Position numbers and translations under genes: made by a program. From an uncultured Eubacterium sp. (GTDB taxonomy: Bacteria; Bacillota; Clostridia; Lachnospirales; Lachnospiraceae): 64,000 nt of DNA. The stretch covers positions 134,430 through 198,429 of the forward strand of contig CAJTRZ010000004.1 of assembly GCA_910578975.1 (NCBI GenBank), in the 5' to 3' direction. Within the stretch, counting starts at the first letter, position 1; each line of letters starts with the position of its first letter. Under the pieces are notes generated by a model, which saw only the letters and a list, made by a program, of their open reading frames with translations, did no database searches and had not been told where the DNA came from. Positions 42,350-50,530 of this stretch are shown here, one piece after another.

Positions 42350-43990
42350 ATGAAAAGATTACAAAAGAAGTGGGGGACGAAAAAGTTATCAGCAATAGTG
42401 TGTATTTCTATGCTATTGGTAGTGGTTTGTGCCACAGTCGTATTTGGAGCAGAGAAAGCAAAATTTGAGCCGGCATTGTTTTCTACAGCATGGGCACTGG
42501 TTCCACCAGTTGTAGCTATCGCACTCGCATTAATTACAAAAGAGGTATATAGTTCACTGTTTATTGGAATTCTAGTAGGAGCGGTGTTGTATGGTCAGAT
42601 GGATGTAGAAAGAACTATTATGCACACATTCAATGACGGATTTGTAGGGGTACTATCAGATGCCTACAATGTTGGTATTTTAGTATTTCTGGTAATTCTT
42701 GGAACAATAGTTGCTCTAATGAACAAGGCAGGAGGCTCAGCTGCATTTGGACGATGGGCGAGCGAGCATATTAAGTCCAGAGTGGGCGCACAGCTTGCAA
42801 CAATTCTCCTTGGTGTACTGATTTTTATAGATGATTATTTTAATTGTCTGACAGTAGGAAGCGTTATGCGACCGGTAACAGATAAGCATAAAATTTCCCG
42901 AGCCAAACTGGCATATTTGATTGATGCGACAGCAGCACCGGTGTGTATCATTGCACCAATTTCATCCTGGGCAGCAGCAGTTAGTGGATTTGTAAAAGGA
43001 GAAGATGGTCTGGCATTGTTCGTGAAAGCGATACCATATAACTTTTATGCCATTCTTACAATCGTCATGATGGTGGCAATGGCGGTAATGAAAGTAGAAT
43101 ACGGTCCGATGGCAAAGCATGAAAAGAATGCGAAAGCAGGAGACTTATTCTCGATGGGAGATAGAGAACAGATTATTGGAGACATACAGGATGATAGTGA
43201 GAAAAAGGGAAAAGTGATTGACCTGTTGATTCCGATTATTTGTCTGGTAATCTGTTGTGTCATTGGTATGGTATATACAGGTGGTATTTTTAAAGGAGCA
43301 GGATTTGTTGAGGCATTCTCTAACAGCGATGCATCTGTAGGACTGGCACTCGGTAGTTTCTTTGGCTTGGTCATAACAATTTTATTATATGTTTGTAGAA
43401 GAGTTCTTCCATTTAAGAAATGTATGGATTGTTTAGTAGATGGATTTAGAGCAATGGTTCCGGCTATTTTAATTTTAACGATGGCATGGACATTGAAAGC
43501 TATGACAGATTCTTTGGGAGCAAAGGAATTTGTAGCAGAGGCTATGAAAGTTGCAGCAGGAGATTTTATGAAATTCCTTCCGGCAATTATTTTTTTAGTA
43601 GCTTGTTTCTTGGCATTTGCCACAGGTACATCTTGGGGAACTTTTGGAATTTTGATTCCGATTGTTGTTTTCGTATTCGAAACAGATGCAGCACAGTATG
43701 AATTGATGATTATTTCGATTTCAGCATGTATGGCAGGAGCTGTTTGTGGGGATCATTGTTCGCCGATATCTGATACAACGATTATGGCATCGGCGGGAGC
43801 TGAGTGTGATCACGTAAATCATGTTTCAACACAGTTGCCATATGCCATTGTAGCAGCAGTTGTTTCATTTTTGGCATACATTATTGCAGGATTTGTTCAA
43901 AATGCATGGGTTGTATTGCCATTGGCGATTATAGCGATGATTGGTCTGGTAGCACTGATAAAATATACAATAGGCAATAAAGAAGAGTAG
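42350..43990 (+). CDS. NhaC-family Na+/H+ antiporter
   Basis: A 546-residue integral membrane protein with about 12 helices, in the NhaC family of ion-transporter proteins. Marker segments are 'VPPVVAIALALITKEVYSSL' near the N-terminus, 'LGVLIFIDDYFNCLTVGSVM', 'KLAYLIDATAAPVCIIAPIS' (about 190-210), 'FATGTSWGTFGILIPIVVFV' and 'GDHCSPISDTTIMASAGAEC'. Members exchange Na+ for H+ or amino-acid-like substrates such as malate/lactate, so the ion pair is an inference. ATG 42350, behind AAGAAGTGG, was preferred to the in-frame GTG 42338. It is followed by a glutaredoxin-like gene 60 bp on. Confidence 0.87.
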   Translation: MKRLQKKWGTKKLSAIVCISMLLVVVCATVVFGAEKAKFEPALFSTAWALVPPVVAIALALITKEVYSSLFIGILVGAVLYGQMDVERTIMHTFNDGFVGVLSDAYNVGILVFLVILGTIVALMNKAGGSAAFGRWASEHIKSRVGAQLATILLGVLIFIDDYFNCLTVGSVMRPVTDKHKISRAKLAYLIDATAAPVCIIAPISSWAAAVSGFVKGEDGLALFVKAIPYNFYAILTIVMMVAMAVMKVEYGPMAKHEKNAKAGDLFSMGDREQIIGDIQDDSEKKGKVIDLLIPIICLVICCVIGMVYTGGIFKGAGFVEAFSNSDASVGLALGSFFGLVITILLYVCRRVLPFKKCMDCLVDGFRAMVPAILILTMAWTLKAMTDSLGAKEFVAEAMKVAAGDFMKFLPAIIFLVACFLAFATGTSWGTFGILIPIVVFVFETDAAQYELMIISISACMAGAVCGDHCSPISDTTIMASAGAECDHVNHVSTQLPYAIVAAVVSFLAYIIAGFVQNAWVVLPLAIIAMIGLVALIKYTIGNKEE

Positions 43991-44050
43991 TATTGAATCA
44001 AAAGTGTAGAAAAAGCAGAACTTTTCGCAAATAAATTTATGGAGGATATT

Positions 44051-44314
44051 ATGTTAACAATATATGGAACAAAACAGTGTAGATTTTGTGTGGAATGTAA
44101 ATCTGCATTTGATGAACAAGGAGTAACGTATACTTTTGTAGAATTGCTTGATGATTTGCAAATATTAAAACAATTTATTAATATACGGGATACCAACCCT
44201 GTATATGAGGGAATACAAGGCTCTGGAAAGTTGGGAATACCATTGATTGAAACTGAGGATGGTGTGTATACCAGGGACTGGAAACAGTTTTTGCCGGAAA
44301 ATAATAAAAACTAA
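44051..44314 (+). CDS. Glutaredoxin-like protein
   Basis: An 87-residue small thioredoxin-fold protein. 'MLTIYGTKQCRFCVECKSAF' contains the CxxC redox motif (CRFC, with a further Cys three residues on), and 'GSGKLGIPLIETEDGVYTRD' includes the cis-Pro loop. It probably reduces or senses disulfides. The frame also begins at ATG 44039, but GGAGG at 44042-44046 sits five bases before ATG 44051, which fits better. It lies 15 bp upstream of mscL and is probably cotranscribed with it. Confidence 0.82.
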   Translation: MLTIYGTKQCRFCVECKSAFDEQGVTYTFVELLDDLQILKQFINIRDTNPVYEGIQGSGKLGIPLIETEDGVYTRDWKQFLPENNKN

Positions 44315-44329
44315 CGAGGAGGACATGAA

Positions 44330-44767
44330 ATGTTAAAAGAATTCAAAGAGTTTGCCATAAAAGGTAATATGATTGATTTGGCAGTAGGTGTAATTATTGG
44401 TGGTGCGTTTAATGGCTTAGTTACATCTTTGGTAGACAATGTAATTATGCCGGTGCTTACATTGCTTACAGGAAAGATTGATTTCAGTAATATGTTTATA
44501 GCATTAGATGGCGAACATTATGCTACTTTAGCAGAGGCACAAAAAGTGGGCGGTGCAACGTTGAATTACGGTACCTTTATTTCAGGGTTGTTAAACTTTT
44601 TAATCATGGCGTTTGTTGTTTTTCTTATAGTTAAAGCAATGAACAAGATGAGACGAAAAGAAGAACCTGCACCGGTCACGACAAAAGTTTGTCCACACTG
44701 CATGTCAGAAATACATATTGATGCAGACAGATGTCCGCATTGTACCAGTCAGTTAGGTGAAAACTAA
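44330..44767 (+). CDS. mscL: Large-conductance mechanosensitive channel with C-terminal zinc ribbon
   Basis: A 145-residue MscL: N-terminal amphipathic 'MLKEFKEFAIKGNMIDLAVG', first helix 'VGVIIGGAFNGLVTSLVDNV', periplasmic loop, and second helix 'FISGLLNFLIMAFVVFLIVK' followed by 'AMNKMRRKEEPAPV'. The channel releases solutes during osmotic downshock. Unlike the usual protein, the cytoplasmic tail ends in a zinc-ribbon-like 'VCPHCMSEIHIDADRCPHCT' (two CPHC pairs). CGAGGAGGACATGAA precedes ATG 44330. The gene sits directly behind a glutaredoxin-like gene. Confidence 0.93.
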   Translation: MLKEFKEFAIKGNMIDLAVGVIIGGAFNGLVTSLVDNVIMPVLTLLTGKIDFSNMFIALDGEHYATLAEAQKVGGATLNYGTFISGLLNFLIMAFVVFLIVKAMNKMRRKEEPAPVTTKVCPHCMSEIHIDADRCPHCTSQLGEN

Positions 44768-44776
44768 ATAATAATA

Positions 44777-44848
44777 AAGAACTGCTTTAATACATTTTAA
44801 TTACTTTCATCAGAAGGGATAGATGTTAATAAAGCAGTTCTTTTATAA
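44777..44848 (+). terminator. Intrinsic terminator after mscL
   Basis: AAGAACTGCTTT (44777-44788) pairs perfectly with AAAGCAGTTCTT (44831-44842) across a 42-base loop, followed by TTATAATTGC and then TTTTTC. Confidence 0.7.
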
Positions 44849-44909
44849 TTGCTTTTTCTTTAGGATTTTATTAAAATATTATTTATATAGAAAAAAACGG
44901 AGGAAGAAA

Positions 44910-46034
44910 ATGAACGGAAAAAAATTAGGATTTGGTCTTATGAGACTGCCATTAATCGCAGAAAACGATGCAGGAGACATTGACATTGAAGAAATGTCAA
45001 AAATGGTAGACACATTTTTGGAAAGAGGGTTTACATATTTTGATACAGCATGGATGTACTGTGGATTTAAAAGTGAAGATGCAACAAAGGAAGCATTGGT
45101 GAAACGCCATCCAAGAGACAGTTTTACACTGGCAGATAAATTACATGGAGGTTTCTTTAACAATTTAGAAGAGGCAGATAATATTTTCAATGAGCAGCTC
45201 AGGAAAACAGGTGTAGAGTATTTTGATTATTATTTACTTCATGATGTTGGTTTAGACCATTATAAAAAATATACTGAATTAGGCTGTTTTGACTGGCTGG
45301 TAAATAAAAAGAAGCAGGGATTGGTAAAAAACATTGGTTTCTCTTACCATGACAATGCAGAATTGTTAGATAAAGTATTGTCAGAACATCCGGAAATAGA
45401 ATTTGTACAGCTCCAGATTAATTATCTCGACTGGGACAGCGAGGGAGTACAGTCACGGAAATGTTATGAAGTAGCTACAAAGCATGGTGTACCGGTTATT
45501 GTTATGGAACCGGTAAAAGGCGGAACGCTTGCGAATGTACCGGTATCTGTAGAAGAGCATTTTAAGTCATATAATTCAGAAATGTCCGTTCCATCATGGG
45601 CGATTCGGTTTGCTGCCAGTCTTGATAATGTAATGATGGTACTCAGTGGAATGAGTAATATGGAACAGTTGCTGGATAACACAGATTATATGATGGATTT
45701 TGAGCCATTAAGTGAGGATGAATTGAAAGTAGTACAGGATGCGGTGGATATATTAAATGAAAATATTGAAATTCCATGTACAGGCTGTTCCTATTGTACA
45801 GAAGGTTGTCCGAAAAAAATTGCTATTCCAAAATATTTCTCATTATATAATGCAGATAAGCAGGAAGTAAAAGAAAAAGGCTGGACTCCTCAGGGTGAAT
45901 ATTATGACCGCTTGACAGGAACATTTGGTAAGGCAAGTGATTGTATTGCTTGTGGTAAATGTGAAAAAATCTGTCCACAGAATCTCCCAATTATTGATGA
46001 CTTAAAAAAAGTAGCAGAACATTTTGGAAAATAA
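44910..46034 (+). CDS. Aldo/keto reductase with C-terminal 4Fe-4S ferredoxin domain
   Basis: A 374-residue protein. Residues 1-280 are an aldo/keto reductase barrel: 'LGFGLMRLPLIAE', 'GFTYFDTAWMYCGFKSEDAT' with catalytic Asp and Tyr, 'YFDYYLLHDVG', and 'PVIVMEPVKGGTLANV'. The C-terminus carries two cluster-binding motifs, 'CTGCSYCTEGCPKKIAIP' (about 287) and 'CIACGKCEKICPQNLPI' (about 345). Such fusions are common in clostridia and probably use ferredoxin or NAD(P)H; the substrate is unknown. ATG 44910 has GGAGGAAGAAA upstream and is preferred to the frame opening at 44823. Confidence 0.92.
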   Translation: MNGKKLGFGLMRLPLIAENDAGDIDIEEMSKMVDTFLERGFTYFDTAWMYCGFKSEDATKEALVKRHPRDSFTLADKLHGGFFNNLEEADNIFNEQLRKTGVEYFDYYLLHDVGLDHYKKYTELGCFDWLVNKKKQGLVKNIGFSYHDNAELLDKVLSEHPEIEFVQLQINYLDWDSEGVQSRKCYEVATKHGVPVIVMEPVKGGTLANVPVSVEEHFKSYNSEMSVPSWAIRFAASLDNVMMVLSGMSNMEQLLDNTDYMMDFEPLSEDELKVVQDAVDILNENIEIPCTGCSYCTEGCPKKIAIPKYFSLYNADKQEVKEKGWTPQGEYYDRLTGTFGKASDCIACGKCEKICPQNLPIIDDLKKVAEHFGK

Positions 46035-46097
46035 ATCTAATATATAAGATTTTGAATCTTTTGCTTTAGTAAAATATAGCATTTTATATTATTTAAA

Positions 46098-46133
46098 ACT
46101 CCAGACAGAAAATTCTAACTGTCTGGAGTTTTG
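46098..46133. terminator. Bidirectional intrinsic terminator between convergent genes
   Basis: ACTCCAGACAG (46098-46108) pairs with CTGTCTGGAGT (46119-46129). A TTTTG tract follows on the plus strand, and on the minus strand the stem runs into TTTTAAAT. It separates the aldo/keto reductase and the oxidoreductase operon and has the same CTGTCTGGA core as the terminator at 27542. Confidence 0.85.
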
Positions 46134-46135
46134 TA

Positions 46136-48346
46136 TTATAAATATTTATTTTCAGACTTTGCAACCAGTTTTTGAAATCTATTGTCGATTTCGTCTTGCA
46201 ATTCTAAAACAATATCAGCGTATTCCTCTTTAATCAAATGTTTTGTTCTTCCCATCATTCCAAGCCATCTCTCAACAGGAATTGCTTTGTCAGAGGCTTT
46301 CGGGTTGTAGTTTAATTTTGTCTTGCCCTGTTCCACTTCATAGAGTGGGAAGTAACAGCAGTCTACAGCAGCCTCGATAACTTTACGTTCTGTAGCCGGA
46401 TTATCATTCCAGTTTAGAGGACAGGAAGATAGAGCTTTCAAATAGGCAGTTCCTTCATGTTTCGCATAATAGGCAGCCTTTGCAGCTTTTTTCATAAAGT
46501 CTACAGGGTTGGATTCTGCTGCCGTTGCCACATAAGGAATATTCGCAGCAGCCATAATTTGAGCCATGTCTTTGTGAAAAAAGGTTTTGCCAAACTGTTC
46601 CTGCCCGATATGGGATGTAGAACTCTTTGCCCCTTTTGGCGTCGAATAAGACAACTGATATCCAGTATTCATATAGCCACCGTTGTCATATTCAAAGATA
46701 ATAAGTTTATGACCGCGGAGAGCTGTTCCAAGGGCAGAACCCATACCGATATCCATTCCGCCATCACCACTTACCATAATGAAAACAATATCCCCTTTTG
46801 GAATTTCTCCTTTTTCCTGTTTTCGGTGGCAGACTTCCACGATACCGCTCAGAGTAGCAGCGCCATTTTGAAATAGATTGTGTACGTATGGGACCTTAAA
46901 ACTTGTTTTTGGATATGCTGTGGTAACAATCATTCCACATCCGGTCTGGAACAGTAAAACTACCGGGTCTTCAATAACGCGTAGTAATAAATTGAGATTA
47001 ACGATAATACCACATCCGGGGCAGGCACCATGTCCTGGTGCAATACGTTTTGGCATGGCGGTTGTAGCATTGATTGTTGCCCCGCTGACATTTAGGGAAT
47101 CTTTCTGTTTCGTAATATTGGTGATGCCGAGTTTTGTTTTTTCTGGTGTTAAAGGGTTAAAAAAGTTATCACGATGCTCATTCGGGATTCCGGCGGTAGT
47201 ACCGTAATAAATGAGTTCGTTATTTTCACTGTGAAACATTTCTATAGCATCTTCCACATAAAAATCTTTACCTCCAAGACCATATATGATAGATGAAATA
47301 TTTGTAATACATCCATATTTCTGTAGAGCTGCACGAATTTCTATAGAAAGATTGCCACCAATGGCACCATAACTATCCTGCCTGTCAGCAATAACAATTT
47401 TTTTGGCGTCTTTTAACTGATTATAAATATCTTCACCAGGAAAAGGTCTGAGCATAGTAAGGGTCAAAACACCAACCTTTTCTCCCTGTTCCCGCAGACG
47501 GTCTACTGCAACCATTGCGGTGTCAAAAGAAGAGCCAAGAAGAATAAGAATTGTTTCGGCATCATTACAACAATAAGCTTCCCATGTTTTATATCCTCTT
47601 CCGGACAACTTTTCATACTCAGTAAATAAGTCAGGTAATACTTTAGACACTTCGTTCATTGCCAGATGGAGCTGATAGCGGTTATTAATTAAATCAGGTT
47701 CGTTCATGTAAGAGCCGACAGTTATCGGATTTTCAAAATCAAGTAAAGGAAATGGTTCTCTTTTTTCACCAATATATTTGCGTACCACAGCGTCATTGGA
47801 AAAGCGGTAGCAACTGCGTTTCTGATGGCTTGTAAAAAAACCGTCAAATGCTACTGCTACAGGAAGATTTACCTTTTCTGCCAGTTTTAAGGCAATTAAA
47901 TTAAAATCATATACTTGTTGTACACTGTGGGCAAAAAAGATAGGCCATCCACAGTTTAACAAAAACATAATATCACTGTGATCTCCTTTAATGGATAACG
48001 GACCTGATACGGTACGGCATGCCACATTCATTACCATAGGATATCTGGTTCCTGATTGTACCGGAAATTGTTCCAGAGCATACAACAGCCCGTTGGCACT
48101 GGTAGCATTAAAGACTCTCCCTCCGGATACAGATGCTCCATAGCAGATTCCTGCAGCGCTATGTTCTCCCTCGGCAGCAATCATTACAATGTCCGTTTTT
48201 CCTTCTGCTTTCATCAAATCAAGATTTTCAGCAATTTGCGTGGAAGGAGTAATAGGATAATAGCCCATGACATCATATCCTACCTGTTTTACAGCAATTG
48301 CGGCAATTTCGTTGCCAGATGCAAATTCCAGTTCCTGAGTTTCCAT
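46136..48346 (-). CDS. 2-oxoacid:ferredoxin oxidoreductase, fused alpha and beta subunits
   Basis: A 736-residue fusion. Residues 1-375 are the alpha (pyrimidine-binding and domain II) subunit: 'GNEIAAIAVKQVGYDVMGYY', 'PITPSTQIAENL', 'AAEGEHSAAGICYGAS' and 'TLTMLRPFPGEDIYNQLKDA'. After about 420 the beta (TPP-binding) subunit follows: 'GHGACPGCGIIVNLNLLLRV', 'MVSGDGGMDIGMGSALGTAL' (GDG...), 'FEYDNGGYMNTGYQLS' and Cys of 'YLKALSSCPLNW'. The complex oxidatively decarboxylates pyruvate or a branched 2-oxoacid to acyl-CoA with ferredoxin. Its start overlaps the stop of the gamma/delta gene (TAATG). Whether pyruvate or ketoisovalerate is used cannot be told. Confidence 0.88.
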   Translation of the reverse strand: METQELEFASGNEIAAIAVKQVGYDVMGYYPITPSTQIAENLDLMKAEGKTDIVMIAAEGEHSAAGICYGASVSGGRVFNATSANGLLYALEQFPVQSGTRYPMVMNVACRTVSGPLSIKGDHSDIMFLLNCGWPIFFAHSVQQVYDFNLIALKLAEKVNLPVAVAFDGFFTSHQKRSCYRFSNDAVVRKYIGEKREPFPLLDFENPITVGSYMNEPDLINNRYQLHLAMNEVSKVLPDLFTEYEKLSGRGYKTWEAYCCNDAETILILLGSSFDTAMVAVDRLREQGEKVGVLTLTMLRPFPGEDIYNQLKDAKKIVIADRQDSYGAIGGNLSIEIRAALQKYGCITNISSIIYGLGGKDFYVEDAIEMFHSENNELIYYGTTAGIPNEHRDNFFNPLTPEKTKLGITNITKQKDSLNVSGATINATTAMPKRIAPGHGACPGCGIIVNLNLLLRVIEDPVVLLFQTGCGMIVTTAYPKTSFKVPYVHNLFQNGAATLSGIVEVCHRKQEKGEIPKGDIVFIMVSGDGGMDIGMGSALGTALRGHKLIIFEYDNGGYMNTGYQLSYSTPKGAKSSTSHIGQEQFGKTFFHKDMAQIMAAANIPYVATAAESNPVDFMKKAAKAAYYAKHEGTAYLKALSSCPLNWNDNPATERKVIEAAVDCCYFPLYEVEQGKTKLNYNPKASDKAIPVERWLGMMGRTKHLIKEEYADIVLELQDEIDNRFQKLVAKSENKYL

Positions 48347-49470
48347 TATACTTCACCACCTTCTATACGTTTTTCTGTTAAATAAGATTCTGAGGTAATG
48401 TATCCGTCTGCTCCGGATTTCTCATAATAGTCGGGAGTCCTGATTAAGTCTTTATTTGGCATAAAGTAAGGTTTCCGGTCATATTTTTCTTCTAAATCTC
48501 CTACTAAAGCGTGCGTAGGGCATACGGAAACACATCGTAGACAGCCTTTACAGTGAAAGTAATCAAGTCCTTTATTTACCATCATTTCTCTGCCCTGATA
48601 TTCTCCCGGTTCGAATTGAAATACCATGTCAGGACAGGTACTGTCACATAATCCACAGTTAATGCATTTTTCAGGAATAAAAATAGGAATGTATCCTTGT
48701 CGGGATGGAGACAGATCGTTTACAACACTGTTTCCATAATTTAAGTTAATACCACCCATTGGGGCTGTTTCATAGCCAAGTGTTCCCTGCTGATACTTTT
48801 GACTTACACCATCTTCTATATTTGGATTGTACTTAGTAACAGAACCTTTTGGGTAGTTTGTTGACCTTGTTTCCTCGTATCCACGTTTGATTCCTTCGAG
48901 ATTACCTTTCAGTGCCTGGGGATATTTTTTGCCTAAGGTGTTGCTGCAAATTTCATACATATCTTCTAATTTTACAAAACCCATAGCTTTTGCCATTGCG
49001 CCTATCATAACAACATTTATGCGGGACTTCGTTTCCATGGCAATCTTTTGTGCGTGAATACATACAATTTTTGAGGCAGAGATGTTGTTATGAAACATAT
49101 AGTGTTCCATAATATCTTCCGGTGAAACATTTGTGTTGATAATAATTATTGTGTCTTTACCGCAACCATCAAAAATGTCTGTATTCTGCATCAGTGCCTG
49201 ATGAAAAATACAAAGAATATGCGGATGTGTTACTGGAGAATGTACCCGAATATCTTTGTCAGGAGAGCTATATCGAATAAATGCTTTTACAGGAGTACCG
49301 GTTTTTTCAGAGCCATAGCTGGAAAAGCTGGCGCTATTAAGACCAAGATATTTAATTCCAAGTTCTCCCATCATCTTGCCACATAGATTCGCACCTAATC
49401 CCCCAATACTTTCAATTCGTATTTCATAATATCCATTATCATTTTGTAAAGGTAATTTTGTTTTTTTCAT
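48346..49470 (-). CDS. 2-oxoacid:ferredoxin oxidoreductase, fused gamma and ferredoxin (delta) subunits
   Basis: A 374-residue fusion. Residues 8-190 are the gamma domain ('YEIRIESIGGLGANLCGKMM', 'SFSSYGSEKTGTPVKAFIRY'). The C-terminal part carries two [4Fe-4S] motifs: 'KCINCGLCDSTCPDMVF' (about 270) and 'HCKGCLRCVSVCPTHAL' (about 305). It supplies the CoA-binding and electron-transfer parts of the complex with the fused alpha/beta protein encoded next. ATG 49470 was preferred to GTG 49476 because AGAGGTG lies just upstream. It is the first gene of the minus-strand operon. Confidence 0.88.
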   Translation of the reverse strand: MKKTKLPLQNDNGYYEIRIESIGGLGANLCGKMMGELGIKYLGLNSASFSSYGSEKTGTPVKAFIRYSSPDKDIRVHSPVTHPHILCIFHQALMQNTDIFDGCGKDTIIIINTNVSPEDIMEHYMFHNNISASKIVCIHAQKIAMETKSRINVVMIGAMAKAMGFVKLEDMYEICSNTLGKKYPQALKGNLEGIKRGYEETRSTNYPKGSVTKYNPNIEDGVSQKYQQGTLGYETAPMGGINLNYGNSVVNDLSPSRQGYIPIFIPEKCINCGLCDSTCPDMVFQFEPGEYQGREMMVNKGLDYFHCKGCLRCVSVCPTHALVGDLEEKYDRKPYFMPNKDLIRTPDYYEKSGADGYITSESYLTEKRIEGGEV

Positions 49471-49632
49471 AGACACCTCTGTTTTTGGACTGTTATTAAA
49501 TAGTTATTGGTAAAATGGTAAAATATATACATTATTTCATAGACATTTCTATTTTGCATATGGTACTATAACGATTAGAGCAAAGGCAGTATTGGAAGAT
49601 TCATATAAAGTCTTTTACAGAAAGGAAAAACA

Positions 49633-50451
49633 ATGGCAGATCAGGCAAAATTTACAGGAACAGATACTTATGTGGCAGCAGATGATTTAATGGCATCTGT
49701 GGAAGTGGCAATGGAATTACAGAAACCACTTCTTATTAAAGGGGAACCGGGAACAGGAAAAACCATGTTGGCAGAGGCAGTGTCAAAAGCATTAGATAAA
49801 GAACTTTTAATATGGAATATTAAATCTACCACGAAGGCACAGGATGGATTATACATGTATGATACGATTCAGAGATTATATGACAGTCAGTTTGGAGAGT
49901 CCGGAGTAGATGATATTGCCCATTATATTAAACTGGGAAAGTTAGGAGAGGCTTTTAAAAAGGAACAGCAGGTAGTTCTTCTAATTGATGAAATAGATAA
50001 GGCTGATTTAGAGTTTCCAAATGATCTTTTGTGGGAGCTTGATAAGATGGAGTTTTATATTCATGAAACAAAGGAAACAGTTAAGGCAAAGATACGTCCG
50101 ATTGTAATCATTACATCGAATGCAGAAAAGGAATTACCTGATGCATTTCTTCGTCGTTGTATTTTTCATTATATAAGTTTCCCAGAACCAGATTTAATGC
50201 GCCAGATTGTAAATGCCCATTTTGAAAATTTAGAAGAGCATCTGTTGGAGCAGGCGATGAATACTTTTTACAGAATCAGAAATATCAGAGACATTCGAAA
50301 GAAACCAAGCACATCGGAACTGATTGACTGGTTAAGAGCGTTGATGATAGGCGGCGTAGACCCGGATACAATTGATAAAAAATTACCATATCTGGGTGTT
50401 CTGATTAAAAAGGATGAAGACTTAGAAACAATAAAAATGGTAAGCAGATAA
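49633..50451 (+). CDS. MoxR-family AAA+ ATPase
   Basis: A 272-residue AAA+ protein. 'LLIKGEPGTGKTMLAEAVSK' is Walker A (about 33-52), 'VVLLIDEIDKADLEFPNDLL' Walker B (about 115-134), 'PIVIITSNAEKELPDAFLRR' sensor 1 and Arg finger region. MoxR ATPases act as chaperones with VWA-domain partners, inserting or activating cofactor-bearing or membrane proteins. The gene downstream encodes exactly such a partner. AGAAAGGAAAAACA precedes ATG 49633. It is divergent from the oxidoreductase operon. Confidence 0.9.
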   Translation: MADQAKFTGTDTYVAADDLMASVEVAMELQKPLLIKGEPGTGKTMLAEAVSKALDKELLIWNIKSTTKAQDGLYMYDTIQRLYDSQFGESGVDDIAHYIKLGKLGEAFKKEQQVVLLIDEIDKADLEFPNDLLWELDKMEFYIHETKETVKAKIRPIVIITSNAEKELPDAFLRRCIFHYISFPEPDLMRQIVNAHFENLEEHLLEQAMNTFYRIRNIRDIRKKPSTSELIDWLRALMIGGVDPDTIDKKLPYLGVLIKKDEDLETIKMVSR

Positions 50452-50530
50452 TGCCGATAAAATATGAAAAGACAGTGTCATAATAGACGTTCTATGCAAT
50501 GATGACAGCTGCTGATTGAATGGAGACAGT

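Noticed and set aside
43045..43623. 192-codon minus-strand frame inside the antiporter gene
   Set aside because: It mirrors the codon pattern of a well-supported membrane protein and has no ribosome site; judged a shadow.
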